DNA of 9,915 bases, from assembly GCA_035544635.1 (NCBI GenBank), contig DATKDQ010000291.1, positions 1 to 9,915 on the forward strand. The letters are read 5' to 3'. This DNA comes from DATAFT01 sp035544635 (lineage in GTDB: Bacteria > Acidobacteriota > Thermoanaerobaculia > Multivoradales > Multivoraceae). Positions within the stretch are counted from its first letter, which is position 1; each line of letters opens with the position of its first letter. Shown piece after piece: positions 7,068 through 9,915 of this stretch. Position numbers and translations under genes: made by a program. The notes under the pieces were generated by a model. The model saw only the letters and a list, made by a program, of their open reading frames with translations, did not search any database and was not told the DNA's origin.

Positions 7068-7252
7068 CCGTCCTCCGTTGCAACCGGTTCGCAGGGGCCT
7101 CGCGCCAGCAGACGCGCGGCGCAGCGCAGAATCGTATCGCGCCCGAGCGGAGCGCGAGCGACGACGAGCGCGCTGCCGCCCGGCTCCGCCCGGCAGGAGA
7201 TCGAGGCCTCGGACGCGACGCTTCGAGGTATCGTTCGGCCCGGAGAACGGAC
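7068..7252. promoter_or_regulatory. Divergent intergenic region between the peptidase and VOC genes
   Basis: These 185 bases must hold the promoters of both flanking genes. I see an 8-base palindrome AACCGGTT at 7082-7089, a 10-base-period repeat of CCGCCCGGC (7176-7184 and 7186-7194), and a weak -10-like TATCGT at 7229-7234 about 20 bases before the VOC start. No convincing -35 element is paired with it. The palindrome lies just upstream of the peptidase ribosome site and could be an operator, but that is a guess. Confidence 0.35.
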
Positions 7253-8110
7253 ATGATCGAACGAATCGACCGGGTCCAGATCGTCGTCGCCGATCGCCAG
7301 GCGGCGGCCGGCGTCTACCGCCGGCTGCTCGGAGCGGAGGTGGCGCGGGAGAGCGCGAGCTCGTACCTCGCCGCGAAGCGCACCGTGCTCGCCCTGGGCG
7401 AGAGCGAGATCGAGCTCTGCCAACCCGACGGCACCGGCCGGGCGGCGGCCGCCCTCGCCGAGCGCGGCGAGGGCCTGCTCTCGGCGGGCGTCTCCACCCG
7501 CGATCCCGCGCGGCTCGTCGCCGTCCTGCGCGGGCTCGGCCTCGAACCCGCGCGGGAGGGCGACCAGGTCTACGTCGAGGGCAGCCCCGGGTTCGGCGCC
7601 CGCATCGTGGTGTCGCCGTTTGAGCAGCGGCCTCGCGTGGGCCCGGTGAGCTTCCTCTACGAGGTGACCATCACCCTGGTGGGCGACTGGCGAGCTGCGG
7701 CTGCGTGGTACACCGCGCTCTTCGGTCTCGACCCGCGCCGCTTCTCGCCGATCGAAAGCGATCGGTTCGGCTATCGGGGCACCCTCACGCTGTTCGACCC
7801 GCCGGCGCGCCTCGACCGCATCGAGCTGTCGCAGGTGGTGGACCCCAAGAGCGCGATGGGCCGCTGGGTGGTCCGCCGCGGCGACTCGTTGTACATGGCC
7901 TACGTCGAGACCCACGACCCGGCGTCCTTGATCGAGCGGCTCGACGGCGCGGGAGCGCGTTGGACGCCCCGCGGGCAGAGCCGCGAGACCGAGCGCGAAG
8001 GGCTGTGGATCCACCCGTCGGCGCTGCACGGCCTCCTGCTCGGGGTCTCGCGCACCACGCTGGCGTGGGAGTGGTCGGGACGACCCGAGCTGGTTCAGCC
8101 CGTGGGCTGA
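7253..8110 (+). CDS. Two-domain VOC (glyoxalase/bleomycin-resistance fold) protein
   Basis: The protein has 285 residues from the ATG at 7253, which has GGAG at 7242-7245 seven bases upstream. The frame is open further upstream, but that stretch overlaps the peptidase start and shows no domain. The first VOC module (about 1-122) begins IDRVQIVVAD and has IELCQPDG (53-60) and a GEGLLSAGVSTRDPARLVAVLRG-type strand-helix (72-94) reminiscent of methylmalonyl-CoA epimerase. The second (about 133-265) has FLYEVTITLVGDWRAAAAWY, RIELSQVVDP (189-198) and a final HPSALHGLLLG strand. VOC enzymes bind a divalent metal through residues on the first and last strands. Here Q9 stands where His is often found, and E54 remains. 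The reaction could be epimerase, dioxygenase or lyase, or binding only. The fold is confident, the function unknown. Confidence 0.8.
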   Translation: MIERIDRVQIVVADRQAAAGVYRRLLGAEVARESASSYLAAKRTVLALGESEIELCQPDGTGRAAAALAERGEGLLSAGVSTRDPARLVAVLRGLGLEPAREGDQVYVEGSPGFGARIVVSPFEQRPRVGPVSFLYEVTITLVGDWRAAAAWYTALFGLDPRRFSPIESDRFGYRGTLTLFDPPARLDRIELSQVVDPKSAMGRWVVRRGDSLYMAYVETHDPASLIERLDGAGARWTPRGQSRETEREGLWIHPSALHGLLLGVSRTTLAWEWSGRPELVQPVG

Positions 8111-8143
8111 GGACCGCCTCGAGAGCGCCGCCGCCGCGACCCG

Positions 8144-8923
8144 TCAGGCCCGCCGGATGGTGAGCCCGCCGTCGACCGGCAGCGCGACGCCGGTCACGAA
8201 CGACGCGGCGGGCAAGGCGAGCGACAGCGTCATCTGGGCGACCTCCTCCGGATCGCCGTAGCGCCGCAGCGCGGTGCGCCGCCGTGCGTACTCGTCCTTC
8301 GCCTCCTCGGGGATCATCTCGGTCATGCCGGTTCGGATCGGGCCGGGGCAGATGCAGTTGACCGTGATCCCCTCCCGCCCGAGCTCGACCGCGAGGCCGC
8401 GGGTGAGACCGATGACTCCGGTCTTCGCCGCGGTGTAGGGGCTGTTGCGGGCGGTCGCTCCCAGCCCTTCGGTCGACGCGATGTTGACGATGCGCGGCGA
8501 GCTCGAGCGCCGCAGGTGCGGCAGCGCGGCGCGGATGGTGCGGATGTGCGCGGTGAGCAGCACGTCGAGGCAGCGGCTCCAGCGCTCCTCGTAATCGGCA
8601 CCATCGATCGTCGTCGGCAGCGAGATGCCGGCGTTGTTGATGAGGACGTCGAGCGCGCCGAAATGACCGGCCGCCGCATCGATGACCCGGCGCACCGCCG
8701 CTCCGTCCGAGACGTCGAGCTCCCAGGCCGCGGCTTCGCCGCCCGCCCCCGCGATCTCAGCGCTCACCTCCTCGGCGCCCTCGCCGCGCACATCGGTGAC
8801 GGCCACCTTCGCCCCCTCGTCGGCGAAGAGCAACGCGGTGGCGCGCCCCATCCCGCTCGCCGCGCCGGTGATGAACGCGACCTTCCCCGCGATCGATCGG
8901 TCGAGCTTCGTCAGTCGTGCCAT
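8144..8923 (-). CDS. Classical SDR-family NAD(P)-dependent oxidoreductase
   Basis: The protein has 259 residues from the ATG at 8921-8923, with AGAGGA (8934-8929) five bases upstream. The frame remains open far upstream on the minus strand, but that extension crosses the divergent gene and has no domain content. The Rossmann motif TGAASGMG is at 19-26. D44 after the second strand favours NAD over NADP. NNAG is at 96-99, and the catalytic triad is S150, Y163 and K167 (YTAAK). CPGPIRT lies near 192-198, and the C-terminal FVTGVALPVDGG (242-253) is typical of classical SDRs of about 250 residues. It likely oxidises or reduces a hydroxyl/ketone group on a small molecule in the cytoplasm. The 33-base gap to the convergent VOC gene holds no clear terminator. 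The substrate cannot be inferred. Confidence 0.92.
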   Translation of the reverse strand: MARLTKLDRSIAGKVAFITGAASGMGRATALLFADEGAKVAVTDVRGEGAEEVSAEIAGAGGEAAAWELDVSDGAAVRRVIDAAAGHFGALDVLINNAGISLPTTIDGADYEERWSRCLDVLLTAHIRTIRAALPHLRRSSSPRIVNIASTEGLGATARNSPYTAAKTGVIGLTRGLAVELGREGITVNCICPGPIRTGMTEMIPEEAKDEYARRRTALRRYGDPEEVAQMTLSLALPAASFVTGVALPVDGGLTIRRA

Positions 8924-9035
8924 CGTCGTCCTCTCCCACCCCTGTCGGCCATGGCTCCGGGCGCCGCGGACCCCCGCTCCGGCGCGTGGATCGTGCGCGG
9001 ACCCGCCGGTCCGAGCGGGTAGACTACCGCCGCCC
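8924..9035. promoter_or_regulatory. Divergent control region between the SDR and DUF1932 genes, with repeats
   Basis: The 9-base direct repeat CGCGGACCC occurs at 8965-8973 and 8996-9004, 31 bases apart, about three helical turns. The second copy overlaps an inverted repeat, CGGACC (8998-9003) and GGTCCG (9008-9013), with a 4-base spacer. A -10-like TAGACT lies at 9020-9025, ten bases before the ATG at 9036. The spacing on one DNA face suggests a regulator site shared by the two genes. No promoter can be assigned with confidence. Confidence 0.35.
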
Positions 9036-9110
9036 ATGAGTGAGGAGAAGCCAGTCGCCGCGAGCGCCCGCAGCCCCTGCCCGGGGGCGGTCGCCTGGGG
9101 ACGCGGATGA
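9036..9110 (+). CDS. Possible 24-codon leader peptide upstream of the DUF1932 dehydrogenase
   Basis: ATG at 9036 opens a 24-residue frame (beginning MSEEKPVAAS) that stops at TGA 9108-9110, overlapping the dehydrogenase ATG at 9107 as ATGA. Such overlaps often mean translational coupling. There is no Shine-Dalgarno before 9036, but a -10-like TAGACT ends ten bases upstream, which would fit a leaderless transcript. The peptide has no recognised domain. It may instead be a chance frame. Confidence 0.3.
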   Translation: MSEEKPVAASARSPCPGAVAWGRG

Positions 9111-9915
9111 CGCTCGGGCTGCTGCACCCCGGCGAGATGGGCGCCAGCGTCGGCGCCGCGGCGCGCGGCTCCACCGAGGTGCTGTGGGCGTCGCGGGGCC
9201 GCAGCGACGCCACGCGGAAGCGGGCGGAGACCTGCGGCCTGGTGGACGCCGGTGACCTCGACTCCGTCCTCGACGAGTGCGGCATCGTGATGTCGATCTG
9301 CCCGCCGCACGCGGCGCTCGACCTGGCGTCGCAGGTCGCGGCCGCCGGCTTCGCGGGAACCTACGTCGACGCCAACGCGGTGTCGCCCGCGACCACGATG
9401 GCCATCGCGCAGCGGATCGCGACGGCGGGAGGTCGTTTCGTCGACGCCGGCATCATCGGTCCTCCGGCGCACCGCGCCGGGACGACCCGCCTCTTCCTTG
9501 CCGGCGACGACGCGGCGCTGGTCGCTGAGATCTTCGCCGGCTCGCCGCTCGAGGCGATCCACCTGGCGGCGGGCCCGCCGGCGGCGTCGGCGCTCAAGAT
9601 GGCGTACGCCGCCTACACCAAGGGCAGCGCGGCGCTCCTGGTCGCGATCCGGGCGCTCGCCCGCTGCCACGGGGTCGAAGGTGCCCTGCTCGACGAGTGG
9701 CAGACGTCGCTCCCCGCGCTGGTGCGGCGCTCCGAGACCGGCGCCCTGCGCAACGCGCCCAAGGCCTGGCGCTTCGTGGGCGAGATGGACGAGATCGCAG
9801 CGACCTTCCAGGCCGCCGGCCTCCCCGACGGCTTCCATCGCGCGGCGGGCGAGGTCTACCGGCGGCTCGAGCGCTTCAAGGACGACCCCGGCGCCGACCT
9901 CGACGCGCTGCTCGC
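9107..9915 (+). CDS. NAD(P)-binding dehydrogenase with DUF1932 C-terminal domain (3' truncated by the window)
   Basis: The frame runs open from the ATG at 9107 to the window end, giving 269 residues; related proteins have about 260-300, so little is missing. The N-terminus LGLLHPGEMGASVG (3-16) is the nucleotide-binding loop of the 6-phosphogluconate/3-hydroxyisobutyrate dehydrogenase superfamily. It is followed by ICPPHAALD (64-72), YVDANAVSP (86-94) and FVDAGIIGPP (111-120). SALKMAYAAYTKG (161-173) carries K164, at the place of the superfamily's catalytic lysine. The helical region after about residue 190 matches the DUF1932 domain type. It probably oxidises a beta-hydroxy acid or related compound. 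The start shares an ATGA overlap with a short leader frame, with a weak GGGG (9097-9100) as ribosome site. The gene is divergent from the SDR gene, so the two oxidoreductases may be co-regulated. The substrate is unknown. Confidence 0.85.
   Translation, partial: MTLGLLHPGEMGASVGAAARGSTEVLWASRGRSDATRKRAETCGLVDAGDLDSVLDECGIVMSICPPHAALDLASQVAAAGFAGTYVDANAVSPATTMAIAQRIATAGGRFVDAGIIGPPAHRAGTTRLFLAGDDAALVAEIFAGSPLEAIHLAAGPPAASALKMAYAAYTKGSAALLVAIRALARCHGVEGALLDEWQTSLPALVRRSETGALRNAPKAWRFVGEMDEIAATFQAAGLPDGFHRAAGEVYRRLERFKDDPGADLDALL

Noticed and set aside
7019..7252. N-terminal extension of the VOC gene to a start at 7019
   Set aside because: It would overlap the divergent peptidase start, has no domain similarity, and the ATG at 7253 has a good ribosome site right before the VOC fold begins.
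8924..9838. Long N-terminal extension of the SDR on the minus strand
   Set aside because: It runs antisense through the DUF1932 dehydrogenase, and the Rossmann domain starts normally about ten residues after the ATG at 8923.

Overview
The window is very GC-rich bacterial DNA, densely packed with genes and with G or C at most third codon positions. It contains a DUF1080 protein, a haem c protein with a PHM/DBH-type copper monooxygenase domain, a CbbQ/NorQ-CbbO/NorD pair, an M2-like carboxypeptidase, a two-domain VOC protein, an SDR and a DUF1932 dehydrogenase. I infer a soil or sediment Acidobacteriota-like organism (Thermoanaerobaculia or Vicinamibacteria type), with Myxococcota or Gemmatimonadota as alternatives. 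No rRNA, tRNA or marker gene settles this.

Left block (1-5129, + strand). Four genes in a row look like one operon: the 3' part of a DUF1080 (3-keto-glycoside hydrolase-like) gene, an exported cytochrome c/copper monooxygenase, a MoxR-class AAA+ ATPase of the CbbQ/NorQ/NirQ group that starts one base after the previous stop, and a large VWA protein of the CbbO/NorD family. The ATPase/VWA pair is the kind that activates or matures metalloenzymes such as Rubisco and NO reductase. Neither of those clients is present here. The haem/copper enzyme immediately upstream is therefore the most obvious candidate partner, and this is the most interesting inference in the window. The 99 bases between the ATPase and the VWA gene carry an imperfect tandem repeat and three successive GTGA stop/start overlaps.

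Middle block (5130-8110). A GC-rich hairpin follows the VWA gene. Next comes a very short reading frame resembling the C-terminal part of a RelE/ParE toxin. Its end overlaps, tail to tail, the minus-strand gene for a cytoplasmic M2-like (ACE-like) zinc carboxypeptidase. That gene is divergent from a two-domain VOC (glyoxalase-fold) protein on the + strand.

Right block (8111-9915). A minus-strand classical SDR oxidoreductase converges on the VOC gene. It is divergent from a + strand NAD(P)-binding dehydrogenase with a DUF1932 C-terminal domain, which runs off the window. The intergenic region between these two has short repeats that could be operator sites, and a 24-codon leader frame coupled by an ATGA overlap to the dehydrogenase start. 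I saw no mobile element, CRISPR array or structural RNA gene.
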